From Sphingomonas sp. A2-49 (GTDB lineage Bacteria > Pseudomonadota > Alphaproteobacteria > Sphingomonadales > Sphingomonadaceae): a DNA stretch of 64,000 bases. The first letter of the stretch is position 1. The number at the start of each line of letters is the position of its first letter. Shown here piece by piece: positions 37,907 to 46,524 of the stretch. Both the position numbers and the translations under genes were made by a program. The stretch spans positions 62,001 to 126,000 of the forward strand of contig NZ_JAJLPA010000007.1 in NCBI RefSeq assembly GCF_025548555.1. Direction: 5' to 3'. The notes beneath the pieces are model-generated. The model was given only the letters and a program-made list of their open reading frames with translations, was not told where the DNA came from and made no database searches.

Positions 37907-40900
37907 ATGGAACGGCCGATGACGAGTCCGTCCGGGGGGACGGATGCGACCCGCGAGGCGCTGGAACCGGTGGCGGACGGACCCGTCCCGCCGCGCGACC
38001 GGCGGCTGCACCAGCAGGCGCTGATCGTCGAGGCCAGCGAACGGCTCGCCAAGACCCGCTCGATCGACGAGGTGGTGGCGGTCCTGCGCGAAACCGCGCG
38101 CGCCGCGGTCGGCGCGGAGGGGATCGCGGTCGTCTGCAAGGACGGCGACCGATGTTCCTACGTCGCCGAGGACGCCGTCGCGCCGCTCTGGCAGGGGCAG
38201 AGCTTCGCCGACGACGGATGCGTGTCGGGCTGGGTCATGCGGCACGGCCGGACGGTCACGATCCCCGACGTGCGACTCGACCCGCGCGTCCCGCAACAGG
38301 CCTATGCCGCGACCTTCGTGCGCAGCCTCGTGATGGCGCCGATCGGGCGGCCCGAACCGGTCGCGGCGCTGGGCGCCTATTGGTCGCATGTCGCCACCCA
38401 CGACGCCGAAACGGTCGCGCGGATCGAAAGCCTCGCGCGGCTGGCGACGATCGCGATCGAGAATGCGCGGCTGGCGCAGGCGCGCGACCGCGCCGCCGCG
38501 TTCGGCGCCGCGCAGGGGCGGATCCTGGAACTCGCGGTCGAGGACGCGCCGCTCAGCGCGACGCTGGACGCCATCGTCCACGAAGTCGAGGCGCTGTCGC
38601 CGGCGGGGGCGATCGGGTCGATCCTGCTGCTCGACGCGGACGGCACCCGCTTGCGGCACGGCGCCGGCCCCAGCCTGCCCGCGACGTTCAATGCGGGGGT
38701 CGACGGGATCGCGGTCGATTCCGATTGCGGACCGTGCGCGCGCGCGATCGCGCGCGACACGCCGGTGTTCGTGCCCGATATCGCGGCGGATGCGCAATGG
38801 CCGGGGTTTCGCGACCTCGCGCTGCGGCACGGCCTGCGGGCCTGCTGGTCGCTGCCGATCCGCTCGACGCAGGGCACGCTGCTCGGCACCTTCGCGATGT
38901 ATCACCGCGAACCGCGCGCGCCGGCGCCCGCCGATCTCGACATCGTCGATTTCGTGGTCCGCACCGCAGGAATCGTCGTCACCCGCGCGCGGACCGAAGC
39001 GAGCATGCGCGCCAGCGAAGCACGCTATCGCCAGATCGTCGAAAGCGCCGACGACTTCGCGATCGTCAGCCTCGACGCGGCGGGGATCATCACGGGCTGG
39101 AACCGCGGCGCGGAACGCGTGGTCGGCTATGCCGCCACGGAGGCATGCGGCCAGCCGGTCGGGCTGTATTTCGTGCCCGAGGATCGCGCCGCCGGTGCGC
39201 CCGAGCGCGAGATGGCGCGCGCGCGGAGCGAAGGCCGCGCCGTCAACGAACGCTGGCACGTCCGCAAGGACGGTACCCGCTTCTGGGGATCGGGCGTGAC
39301 CATGCCGCTCGCCGCCAGCGAGGGCGGCTACCTCACCATCTTCCGCGACCGCACCGGCGAGCACGAGGCGGAGGCGGCACTGCGCGAGAGCGAGGACCGG
39401 CTGCGCTTCTTCGCGCAGATGGACGAACAGCTGTTCGGCGCGGCGGACGCGATCGACGCGATGGCGGTCGCCGCCGGGCTGCTCGGCCGCAAGCTGCGGA
39501 CGTCGCGCTGCGCCTATGCCGACGTCGCCGCGGACGGCGACCGTTTCTGGATCCGCAGCGACTATTGCGCGCCCGGCGTCGCGAGTTCGACCGGCTCCTA
39601 TAGCCTCGACCTGTTCGGCCCGCGCGCGGCGAGCGACATGCGCGCCGGCCGCACGCTGGTGGTCGACGAGGTCGCGCGCGAAGTGCCGGCCGAGGGCGGG
39701 CGCGACGCCTTCCGCTCGATCGGGGTGGAGGCGATCGTCTGCTGCCCTCTCATCAAGGACGGTCGGCTCGCCGCGATGATGGCGGTGCACCAGGATCGCG
39801 CGCGGCGCTGGTCCGCATCCGATGTCGCGCTGGTGCGCGAGGTGGTCGAGCGGTGCTGGGCGCATGTCGAGCGGGTCGGCGCCGAGGCGCGGCTGCGCGA
39901 GAGCGAGGAACGGCTGCGGCTGGCGGTCGACAATGCCGATGTCGGCTTCTGGGACGTCGACGTCGTGACCGACACGCTGATCTGGCCGCCGCGGACCAAG
40001 GCGATGTTCGGCATTTCGGCGGACGTGGCGGTGACGATGCAGGATTTCTTCGACGGCCTGCACCCCGCCGATCGCGACGTCACGATCGCCGCCTATCTCG
40101 CCGCCGCCGATGGCGACGTGCGCGCGCTGTACGACGTCGAATATCGGACGCTGGGCCGCGAGGACGGCGTCGAACGGTGGGTCGCGGCCAAGGGGCGCGG
40201 CGTGTTCGATGCGGCCGGACGCTGCCTGCGCGTCGCCGGCACCGCGGTCGAGATCACCGCCCGCCGCCGTGCCGAAGAGGCCTTGCGCGAGTTCAATACC
40301 ACGCTGGAGGCGCGCGTGGCGGAGGCGGTCGGCGAACGCGAACGCGCGCAGGAGGCGCTGCGACAAAGCCAGAAGATGGAGGCGATGGGCCAGCTGACCG
40401 GCGGCGTCGCCCACGATTTCAACAATCTGTTGACCCCCATCGTCGGCAGCCTCGACCTGCTCCAGCGCAAGGGGGTGGGCGGCGAGCGCGAACAGCGGCT
40501 GATCGCCGGGGCGATCCAGTCCGCCGACCGTGCGAGGACGCTCGTTCAGCGGCTGCTCGCCTTTGCGCGGCGCCAGCCGCTCCAGTCGGTGGCGGTCGAC
40601 ATCGCGCGGCTGGTGCAGGGCATGGGCGAGCTGATCGGCAGCACGACCGGCCCGCAGATCCGCGTCGTGGTCGACGTCGGCGACGACCTGCCCGCCGCGA
40701 TGGCGGACCCCAACCAGCTCGAGATGGCGCTGCTGAACCTGGCGGTGAACGCGCGCGATGCGATGCCCGACGGCGGGACGTTGCGCATTTCGGCGCGGGC
40801 GGAGACGACGCCCGCGCATCACCACACGCGGCTGGTGCCGGGCACCTATGTCCGCCTGTCGGTCGCCGACACCGGCACGGGCATGGACGATGCGGTGCGC

Positions 40901-41488
40901 GCCCGCGCGATCGAGCCGTTCTTTTCGACCAAGGGCATCGGCAAGGGCACCGGGCTCGGCCTGTCGATGGTGCACGGCCTGGCCTCGCAGCTCGGCGGCG
41001 CGCTGGCGATCGAGAGTCGCGAGGGCGTCGGGACCGACGTCGAACTGTGGCTGCCGATCAGCGCCGAGCCGGCGGAGGCCGCGCCCCGGCCGGCGCAGGC
41101 CACCGGCACCGCCGCGCATCGCGGCATCGCGCTGCTGGTCGACGACGAGGAACTGGTGCGGATGAGCACCGCCGACATGCTGGCCGACCTCGGCTATGCC
41201 GTGATCGAGGCGGGGTCGGCGGAAGAAGCGGTGCGCCTGCTGGCGGGGGACCGCATGCCGGACATCGTCGTTACCGACCACCTGATGCCCGGCATGACGG
41301 GTGCCGAACTGGCCCGCCACATCGGCGCGCTGCGGCCCGGCCTTCCCGTGCTGCTCGTGTCCGGCTACGCCGACGTCGGCGGGGTCGACACCGCGCTGCC
41401 GCGGCTGGCCAAGCCGTTCCGCAAGGACGAACTGGCGGCGGCGCTGGCGACGATCACCGGCGCCGGCGAAGGCGCGATCGCGGCCTGA
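37907..41488 (+). CDS. Large hybrid sensor histidine kinase (GAF-GAF-PAS-GAF-PAS-HisKA-HATPase-REC)
   Basis: 1193 residues, no transmembrane segment. Order: GAF (about 45-190), GAF (205-365), PAS (370-490, SARYRQI/ITGWNRGAERVVGY), GAF-like (495-655, with a conserved CAYADV cysteine), PAS (665-790), a coiled coil (795-825), HisKA of the DFNN subtype (VAHDFNNLLTPIVGSLDLL, His about 835), HATPase (940-1055, DTGTGM, GTGLGLSMVHG), and a C-terminal receiver (1075-1185, phospho-Asp in VTDHLMPG near 1124). The third GAF resembles bilin-binding-type GAFs only loosely. Signal unknown and no separate regulator is adjacent. Confidence 0.93.
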   Translation: MERPMTSPSGGTDATREALEPVADGPVPPRDRRLHQQALIVEASERLAKTRSIDEVVAVLRETARAAVGAEGIAVVCKDGDRCSYVAEDAVAPLWQGQSFADDGCVSGWVMRHGRTVTIPDVRLDPRVPQQAYAATFVRSLVMAPIGRPEPVAALGAYWSHVATHDAETVARIESLARLATIAIENARLAQARDRAAAFGAAQGRILELAVEDAPLSATLDAIVHEVEALSPAGAIGSILLLDADGTRLRHGAGPSLPATFNAGVDGIAVDSDCGPCARAIARDTPVFVPDIAADAQWPGFRDLALRHGLRACWSLPIRSTQGTLLGTFAMYHREPRAPAPADLDIVDFVVRTAGIVVTRARTEASMRASEARYRQIVESADDFAIVSLDAAGIITGWNRGAERVVGYAATEACGQPVGLYFVPEDRAAGAPEREMARARSEGRAVNERWHVRKDGTRFWGSGVTMPLAASEGGYLTIFRDRTGEHEAEAALRESEDRLRFFAQMDEQLFGAADAIDAMAVAAGLLGRKLRTSRCAYADVAADGDRFWIRSDYCAPGVASSTGSYSLDLFGPRAASDMRAGRTLVVDEVAREVPAEGGRDAFRSIGVEAIVCCPLIKDGRLAAMMAVHQDRARRWSASDVALVREVVERCWAHVERVGAEARLRESEERLRLAVDNADVGFWDVDVVTDTLIWPPRTKAMFGISADVAVTMQDFFDGLHPADRDVTIAAYLAAADGDVRALYDVEYRTLGREDGVERWVAAKGRGVFDAAGRCLRVAGTAVEITARRRAEEALREFNTTLEARVAEAVGERERAQEALRQSQKMEAMGQLTGGVAHDFNNLLTPIVGSLDLLQRKGVGGEREQRLIAGAIQSADRARTLVQRLLAFARRQPLQSVAVDIARLVQGMGELIGSTTGPQIRVVVDVGDDLPAAMADPNQLEMALLNLAVNARDAMPDGGTLRISARAETTPAHHHTRLVPGTYVRLSVADTGTGMDDAVRARAIEPFFSTKGIGKGTGLGLSMVHGLASQLGGALAIESREGVGTDVELWLPISAEPAEAAPRPAQATGTAAHRGIALLVDDEELVRMSTADMLADLGYAVIEAGSAEEAVRLLAGDRMPDIVVTDHLMPGMTGAELARHIGALRPGLPVLLVSGYADVGGVDTALPRLAKPFRKDELAAALATITGAGEGAIAA

Positions 41489-41497
41489 CCGGCCGTG

Positions 41498-42568
41498 TCA
41501 GGCCGCGGCGACGCGCTGCGGATCGTCGACCGCGGCACCGTCCCGATGCCCGTCCGCGGCCCATGCGCGGCGCAGCGCACGCATCAGGATTCCGCTGTAG
41601 ACGTGATGCGTCGGGTTGAGCGCGTGGTCGCCCTCGATCGACGGCGCGATGCCCAGCGACGCGGCGGGGGTGAACGTCATCTCGCCGAAATAGATGCCGT
41701 CGGCGCCGTCGTAGAGGTCGACGCGGACGAATTCGAACGGGGCGGCGAGCGCACGGGCGGCGGCGATCATCGCGGCGATCCGGTCGGGCGCCGGCAGGCG
41801 AAGGCTCCCGGGCGGCACGAGCCCGTCGTCGGGATCCATCGGCGCGAAGTCGGGCAGGCGCAGCAGGCGGCTCCACGGCCTGCCGAACCGGCCGTGATCG
41901 ACCTGGCAGACCAGCGGCTCGCCGCGGATGCAGTGGAATTTGTAGTCGTCGGGCGGTGCCGGCGTCGCGGTCGGGACCATCGCCTCGACCAGCACCTTGC
42001 CGGGCAGCAGGCGGTACTGCATCTCGCGCATCACGCCCGAATAGTCGGTGGCGGCGAGCTGGTGGAGCAGGCGCACGTCGTCCGCCGACGACAGGTCGCG
42101 CAGAAAGGTCACCGCGCCGCTCGCCTGCGACGGCTTGGCCACCGCCTGCATCCCCGCAAAGGGGCGCAGCCGCGCGAACAGGTCGTCCGGGGATGCGACC
42201 GCATCCATCGGGATCACCGCCAGCGTGTCCGGCATGCGCAGCGTCGGGGCAAGGCGCGTCGCCTCCGCCTTGGCGGTGTCCTTGTCGACGAACGCCAGCT
42301 GGAGCGGTGTCCAGTGCGGTTCGATCATCGCGGCGAAGATGACGTCGTTGATGAGCGCGTCGGGGTGTTCGGGCGGCAGCGGCCAGCGCCCGAACCGCTC
42401 GTCGAAATGCTGGCCGGCGATGAGGTGGTTGAACGCCCGCGTCGGCGGGGCGAGGCGCCGGAAATCCGCCCAGCCTATGTCCGACCGGCGCACGTCTCCC
42501 CCCTCGCGGTCGTCGGGCTGGGCGATGGTGGATACGGGGGACGACGACGGGATCGGAAGGTCACGCAT
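41498..42568 (-). CDS. TupA-like ATP-grasp protein
   Basis: 356 residues. The C-terminal half shows the TupA-like ATP-grasp pattern: KFHCIRGEPLVCQVDHGRFG and FVRVDLYDGADGIYFGEMTFTPA (a metal/ATP-binding DxY...GExTFxP strand pair). The N-terminal part has KVLVEAMVPTATPAPPDDYKFH, the family's ATP-grasp B-lid region. Family members ligate acidic groups in teichuronopeptide or surface polysaccharide synthesis. No polysaccharide cluster surrounds it apart from galE 1.4 kb away. It is convergent with the hybrid kinase. Exact substrate unknown. Confidence 0.8.
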   Translation of the reverse strand: MRDLPIPSSSPVSTIAQPDDREGGDVRRSDIGWADFRRLAPPTRAFNHLIAGQHFDERFGRWPLPPEHPDALINDVIFAAMIEPHWTPLQLAFVDKDTAKAEATRLAPTLRMPDTLAVIPMDAVASPDDLFARLRPFAGMQAVAKPSQASGAVTFLRDLSSADDVRLLHQLAATDYSGVMREMQYRLLPGKVLVEAMVPTATPAPPDDYKFHCIRGEPLVCQVDHGRFGRPWSRLLRLPDFAPMDPDDGLVPPGSLRLPAPDRIAAMIAAARALAAPFEFVRVDLYDGADGIYFGEMTFTPAASLGIAPSIEGDHALNPTHHVYSGILMRALRRAWAADGHRDGAAVDDPQRVAAA

Positions 42569-42647
42569 GCTGCGACCTTAAGCAGGTGTCATCGGCCGGC
42601 GAAAGCCGGTTGGAACAACAGGTTGTGCGAAAGTCGCGGAGGATGCC

Positions 42648-43139
42648 CTAACCACCCGCGCCGGGCAGGTCCGCGCCGTCGAGGCCCGCCAGCGCCCTGG
42701 CGGTCGCATAGCAATCCTCGATATGCGCGTTGCCCGCGAGCTTCATCGCGCCGAAGCTGATCGTCGCGGCGACCGCCGATCCGATCAGCGGCACGTAGCG
42801 CGCGACCGACGCGGTCGCGACGCGCACCCCCATCCGGCGCAGCAGCGCGATCACCACCCGCTTGCTGACCGCGCGACCGATGACGTTGTTGCCGAGCGTG
42901 CCCGCGATCGCCAGCACCTGTTGCGCGCGCGTCGCATCCATCTTGCGCACCTGATCCTCGCGCAGGCCGAAGCGTTCGCTGATCGCGGGCAGCAGCTTGG
43001 ACAGCAGGCCGACGTCGGCGACCAGATCGGCGCCGGGAATGGGCACGACCGCGACCCCGGCGGACACGGCGGCGCGCTTGGTCACCATGCGGCGGCAGTC
43101 GTTGCGGATGGCGTCGAGGTCGGCAATCGTACGGATCAT
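42648..43139 (-). CDS. DUF697-like small membrane-associated protein
   Basis: 163 residues. A GAGVAVVPIPGADLV-like segment (SAGVAVVPIPGADLVADVGLL) and a second hydrophobic hairpin (YVPLIGSAVAATISFGAMK) resemble the DUF697 family of two-helix membrane-inserting domains. Good RBS (CAGGGAG) before the ATG at 43139. It lies back-to-back with the PAP2 gene. Role unknown. Confidence 0.75.
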   Translation of the reverse strand: MIRTIADLDAIRNDCRRMVTKRAAVSAGVAVVPIPGADLVADVGLLSKLLPAISERFGLREDQVRKMDATRAQQVLAIAGTLGNNVIGRAVSKRVVIALLRRMGVRVATASVARYVPLIGSAVAATISFGAMKLAGNAHIEDCYATARALAGLDGADLPGAGG

Positions 43140-43259
43140 GTCTGGCTCCCTGGCGGGGGAAACGTGCTCCGGCGCGATCGGATGCGCGGCGACGAAAATA
43201 GTCGTGCGGCGCGACGCGGGCGATGGCACCCCGCCGCACGTCCGGGCGTTGCCCGCCGG

Positions 43260-43937
43260 ATGAACCAGGTAGACACCCTCCATGCCGGCGCCCGGCGCCT
43301 GCCGCCGCTGCTCGTCGGCATGGCGCTGATCGCGGCGGGGCTGGCGGTGCTGCTCGCCGGTGCCTTCGCCACCAGCCGCTATCCGTTCGCGTTCGATCGC
43401 GCGATCATCGTCGGCCTGCGGCAATGGGGCGGGCCGTCGTGGCTGCCCAAGGCGGCCGCCGACATCACCGCGCTCGGCGGCGGCGTCGTGCTGACGCTGG
43501 TGGTGGCGATCGTCGCGGGGTTCCTGCTGGTGCAGCGGCTGTGGCTGACCGCGGCGGCGACGGCGATGGCGTGCCTGACCGGCGGCTGGGCGGTCGACCT
43601 GGTTAAGGGACAGGTGCTGCGCGCGCGCCCCGACCTCGTCCCACATCTGGTCGATGCCGGCGGCTACAGTTTCCCGAGCGGCCATGCGACGTCGAGCGCG
43701 GTCGCCTATCTGACGCTCGCCGCGCTGGCGGGGCAGGTGACGCCGGACCGCGTGGCGCGCCGCTACCTGCTGGTCGTCGCGGTGCTGCTGGTCGGCGCGA
43801 TCGGATGCAGCCGCGTCTACCTGGGCGTCCACTGGCCGAGCGACGTGCTGGCCGGCTGGAGCTTCGGCACGCTCTGGGCGCTCGGCTGGTGGACCGCCAC
43901 CGCGCGGGCCCGCGTCGCGATCGGCGGCGAACGCTAG
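43260..43937 (+). CDS. Integral-membrane PAP2-family phosphatase
   Basis: 225 residues with about six helices. PAP2 signatures: KGQVLRARP (KxxxxxxRP), FPSGHATSS (PSGH) and SRVYLGVHWPSDVLAG (SRxxxxxHxxxD). The layout matches undecaprenyl-pyrophosphate phosphatases and lipid phosphate phosphatases, distinct from the soluble exported PAP2 at 28666-29202. Its stop codon shares CTAG (43934-43937) with the stop of galE on the other strand, so the two genes converge with a 4-base overlap. Confidence 0.93.
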   Translation: MNQVDTLHAGARRLPPLLVGMALIAAGLAVLLAGAFATSRYPFAFDRAIIVGLRQWGGPSWLPKAAADITALGGGVVLTLVVAIVAGFLLVQRLWLTAAATAMACLTGGWAVDLVKGQVLRARPDLVPHLVDAGGYSFPSGHATSSAVAYLTLAALAGQVTPDRVARRYLLVVAVLLVGAIGCSRVYLGVHWPSDVLAGWSFGTLWALGWWTATARARVAIGGER

Positions 43938-44926
43938 TCGCGCAGCGCCAGCTTGCGTTCCCACGCCAGCGCGTCGCGGACGATCGTGTCGAGGTCGTCG
44001 TGCCGGGGCCGCCACGGCAGCGCCGCCAGGATCGCGCTGTTGTCCGCGACCAGCGCGGCGGGATCGCCCGCACGGCGCCCCTCGTAGCGACGCTGGATCG
44101 TCAGATTGGTGACGCGGTCGACCGCATCGAGCACCTCGTTGACCGAAAAGCCGCGGTTGTAGCCGGCGTTGAGCGTGTGGCTGCGCGTCGGTTCGGCGAT
44201 CAGCAGGTCGAGCGCGGCGACATGCGCCGCGGCGAGGTCGCTGACATGGATATAGTCGCGCACGCCGGTGCCGTCGGGCGTGTCGAAATCGGTGCCGAAC
44301 ACCGACACCGCCTCGCGCTTGCCGGTCGCCGCCTCGACCGCGATCTTGATGAGGTGGGTCGCACCGACCGTCGACTGGCCCGAACGCCCCTGCGGATCGG
44401 CGCCGGCGACGTTGAAATAGCGCAGCGCGCAATAGTTGATCGGGTGCGCCGCGGCGACGTCGCGCAGCATCGCCTCGGTCATCAGCTTCGACATGCCATA
44501 GGGGTTGATTGGCACCGTCGGATCGCCCTCCTGCACCGGCACCCGCACCGGCGATCCATAGGTCGCCGCGGTCGAGGAAAAGATGAAATGGGCGACGCCC
44601 TCGACCACCGCGCTTTCCAGCAGCGCCCGCGTCGCGGCGGTGTTGTTGCGATAATATTTGAGCGGGTCGGCGACCGATTCGGGGACGACGACCGATCCGG
44701 CGAAATGCATGATCGCGCGCACGTCGTGGTCGCGGATCGCGGCGCGGACGGCATGATCGTCGGCGACGTCGGCGCGCACCAGCGTCGCACGCGGATCGAC
44801 CGCCCAGTCGAACCCGGTCACCAGATTGTCGAGCACGACGACATCGTGGCCCGCATCGAGCAGCGCCAGCACCGCGTGGCTGCCGATATAGCCGGCCCCG
44901 CCGGTCACCATCACCTTGCCGTCCAT
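43934..44926 (-). CDS. galE: UDP-glucose 4-epimerase
   Basis: 330 residues from the ATG at 44926 ([17 protein letters not shown]). Rossmann motif GGAGYIGSH at about 9-17, and the catalytic YxxxK is in NPYGMSK near 147-152 with an upstream serine (SSTAATYG). Late motifs [10 protein letters not shown] and [13 protein letters not shown] are typical of GalE. It interconverts UDP-glucose and UDP-galactose for surface polysaccharides such as those that give sphingomonads their exopolysaccharide. It is divergent from msrA by about 70 bases. Confidence 0.96.
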   Translation of the reverse strand: MDGKVMVTGGAGYIGSHAVLALLDAGHDVVVLDNLVTGFDWAVDPRATLVRADVADDHAVRAAIRDHDVRAIMHFAGSVVVPESVADPLKYYRNNTAATRALLESAVVEGVAHFIFSSTAATYGSPVRVPVQEGDPTVPINPYGMSKLMTEAMLRDVAAAHPINYCALRYFNVAGADPQGRSGQSTVGATHLIKIAVEAATGKREAVSVFGTDFDTPDGTGVRDYIHVSDLAAAHVAALDLLIAEPTRSHTLNAGYNRGFSVNEVLDAVDRVTNLTIQRRYEGRRAGDPAALVADNSAILAALPWRPRHDDLDTIVRDALAWERKLALRD

Positions 44927-44996
44927 CGTCACCGCTACGCTCCCGCCTTTTGTGCGCCCTAGCGCCTTCCTACATGGGGAGCAAAGGAGACATGAG

Positions 44997-45536
44997 ATGA
45001 CCGAATACGTGACACTGGCCGGGGGATGCTTCTGGTGCACCGAGGCGGTGTTCAAGGACGTGATCGGCGTCGAGAGCGTCGAGAGCGGCTATATCGGCGG
45101 ATCGGTGCCGAACCCGACCTACCAGCAGGTGTGTGGTGGCGACACCGGCCACGCCGAGGCGATCCGCATCGGCTTCGATCCTGCGCAATTGCAGCTCGGC
45201 GACCTGCTCGACATCTTCTTCGCGACGCACGACCCGACGCAGCTGAACCGCCAGGGCAACGACGTCGGCACGCAATATCGCTCGGCGATGTTCCCCGCCG
45301 ACGATGCGCAGGCGGGCGAGATGCGGGCCGCGATCGAGCGGGCGCAGGCGGAGTCGGCCAAGGCGATCGTCACCACGATCGAGCCGATGACGGACTGGTA
45401 TCCCGCCGAGGGCTATCATCAGGACTATTGGGAAACCTCGGGCCGGGCGAACCCCTATTGCATGGCGGTGATCCCGCCGAAGCTCCAGAAGCTGCGCAAG
45501 AGCTTCGCCGCGCGATCGAAGGCGGTGACGGCGTAA
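44997..45536 (+). CDS. msrA: Peptide-methionine (S)-S-oxide reductase
   Basis: 179 residues. The catalytic GCFWC motif is at about residues 10-14, followed by [17 protein letters not shown] and [12 protein letters not shown]. The region [26 protein letters not shown] is the strongly conserved MsrA core. It repairs oxidised methionine S-sulfoxides in proteins with thioredoxin. The ATG at 44997 has a good RBS (AAAGGAGA). No msrB is fused or adjacent. Confidence 0.97.
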   Translation: MTEYVTLAGGCFWCTEAVFKDVIGVESVESGYIGGSVPNPTYQQVCGGDTGHAEAIRIGFDPAQLQLGDLLDIFFATHDPTQLNRQGNDVGTQYRSAMFPADDAQAGEMRAAIERAQAESAKAIVTTIEPMTDWYPAEGYHQDYWETSGRANPYCMAVIPPKLQKLRKSFAARSKAVTA

Positions 45537-45568
45537 GAGATGTACGTTGCGGGCGATCCCCGCAATTC

Positions 45569-45706
45569 CTCCCCTGCATTTGCAGGGGAGGGGGACCGTT
45601 CGCGCAAGCGAATGGTGGAGGGGCAGCCAAGCAGGACCACCGCGCGTCGCTGCCCCTCCACCCCCCGGCTGCGCCGGGCGGTTCCCCTCCCCGTGCCGGG
45701 GCGGAA
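45569..45706. repeat. Nested palindromic intergenic repeat
   Basis: Several inverted repeats are packed together: CTCCCCTGCA/TGCAGGGGAG (45569-45590), TTCG..CGAA (45599-45612), and GGTGGAGGGGCAGC (45614-45627) with GCTGCCCCTCCACC (45649-45662). An outer pair is GGGGAGGGGGACCG (45585-45598) with CGGTTCCCCTCCCC (45679-45692), with a CCCGGC/GCCGGG hairpin between. It fills the gap between the convergent ends of msrA and fliA, as REP/MITE-like elements often do, and could end transcription in both directions. Confidence 0.75.
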
Positions 45707-45744
45707 TGAGTCGTTCGACCGGCGGCGCTTCTCCTGATTGGTCC

Positions 45745-46524
45745 CTACACCTTCCGCGCCAGCGCCTTCTTCAGCCGGCCGTGCGCGGCGGCCTTGATCT
45801 GGCAGACGCGGGCCGAGCCGACGCCCAGCACCTGGCCGATTTCCTCCAGGTTCAGTTCCTCGACGTAGTAAAGCTGGATCACCTGCGCCTCGCGTTCGGG
45901 TAGTGCGCCGATCGCGGCGATCAGCGTGTCGCGCAGGTCGCTGTCGGCGAGCTGTTCGAAGGCGTCGGGGGTGTCGTCGGCGAACCAGGGCAGGTCGTCC
46001 GAATAGACGTCGTCCATCGATTCGAAGCGCACCGCCTCGGCCGTCTCGTATTCCGCGCGCAACCGTTCGATCGTCACGCCCAGCTCGCCCGCCAGCGCCG
46101 CCTCGTCGGGCGCGCGGCCGGTCCTTGCCGTCAGCGTCGCCACCGCGGCATGATATTGCCGCCGCCGCCGCATCGCGCCACGCGTCGTCGTCGCCTGTCG
46201 GCGCAATTCGTCGATCATCGCGCCGCGCAGCCGGGTCTGGAGGTAGGCGCGGAACTGCGCGCCTTGCTCGGCGGCCTGGCCGACCGCCTCGACCAGCGCG
46301 ACGAGGCCGATCTGGACGAGGTCCTCGACGTCGACGATCGTGCTCATCGATCCGTGGACGTGCCAGGCGATGCGGCGGACCAGCGGCAGATATTGCCGGA
46401 TCACCGCCTCCTGGTCGCCGCCGGGTCGAGAGGCGCGCGAATAGGTGAGCGGACCCTGCGGGACCAGCGCCGCCGGGGCCGGCTGCGCGCCGGCGAACGC
46501 GCCCTGCATCGGTTCCGCGCTCAT
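45745..46524 (-). CDS. fliA: Flagellar sigma-28 factor FliA
   Basis: 259 residues; ATG overlaps the flhA stop (46521-46524). Region 2 has LPLVRRIAWHVHG and DLVQIGLVALVEAV; the sigma-70-family helix-turn-helix of region 4 is LNLEEIGQVLGVGSARVCQIKAAAHGRLKKAL. The spacing of regions 2, 3 and 4, the lack of region 1, and the surrounding flhA/flgM genes identify it as FliA. It should direct late flagellar transcription, and a matching promoter sits upstream of flgM in this same window. Confidence 0.95.
   Translation of the reverse strand: MSAEPMQGAFAGAQPAPAALVPQGPLTYSRASRPGGDQEAVIRQYLPLVRRIAWHVHGSMSTIVDVEDLVQIGLVALVEAVGQAAEQGAQFRAYLQTRLRGAMIDELRRQATTTRGAMRRRRQYHAAVATLTARTGRAPDEAALAGELGVTIERLRAEYETAEAVRFESMDDVYSDDLPWFADDTPDAFEQLADSDLRDTLIAAIGALPEREAQVIQLYYVEELNLEEIGQVLGVGSARVCQIKAAAHGRLKKALARKV

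Noticed and set aside
37451..41320. 1289-codon minus-strand frame opposite the hybrid kinase
   Set aside because: Antisense shadow; the plus-strand kinase has complete GAF, PAS, HisKA, HATPase and receiver motifs.
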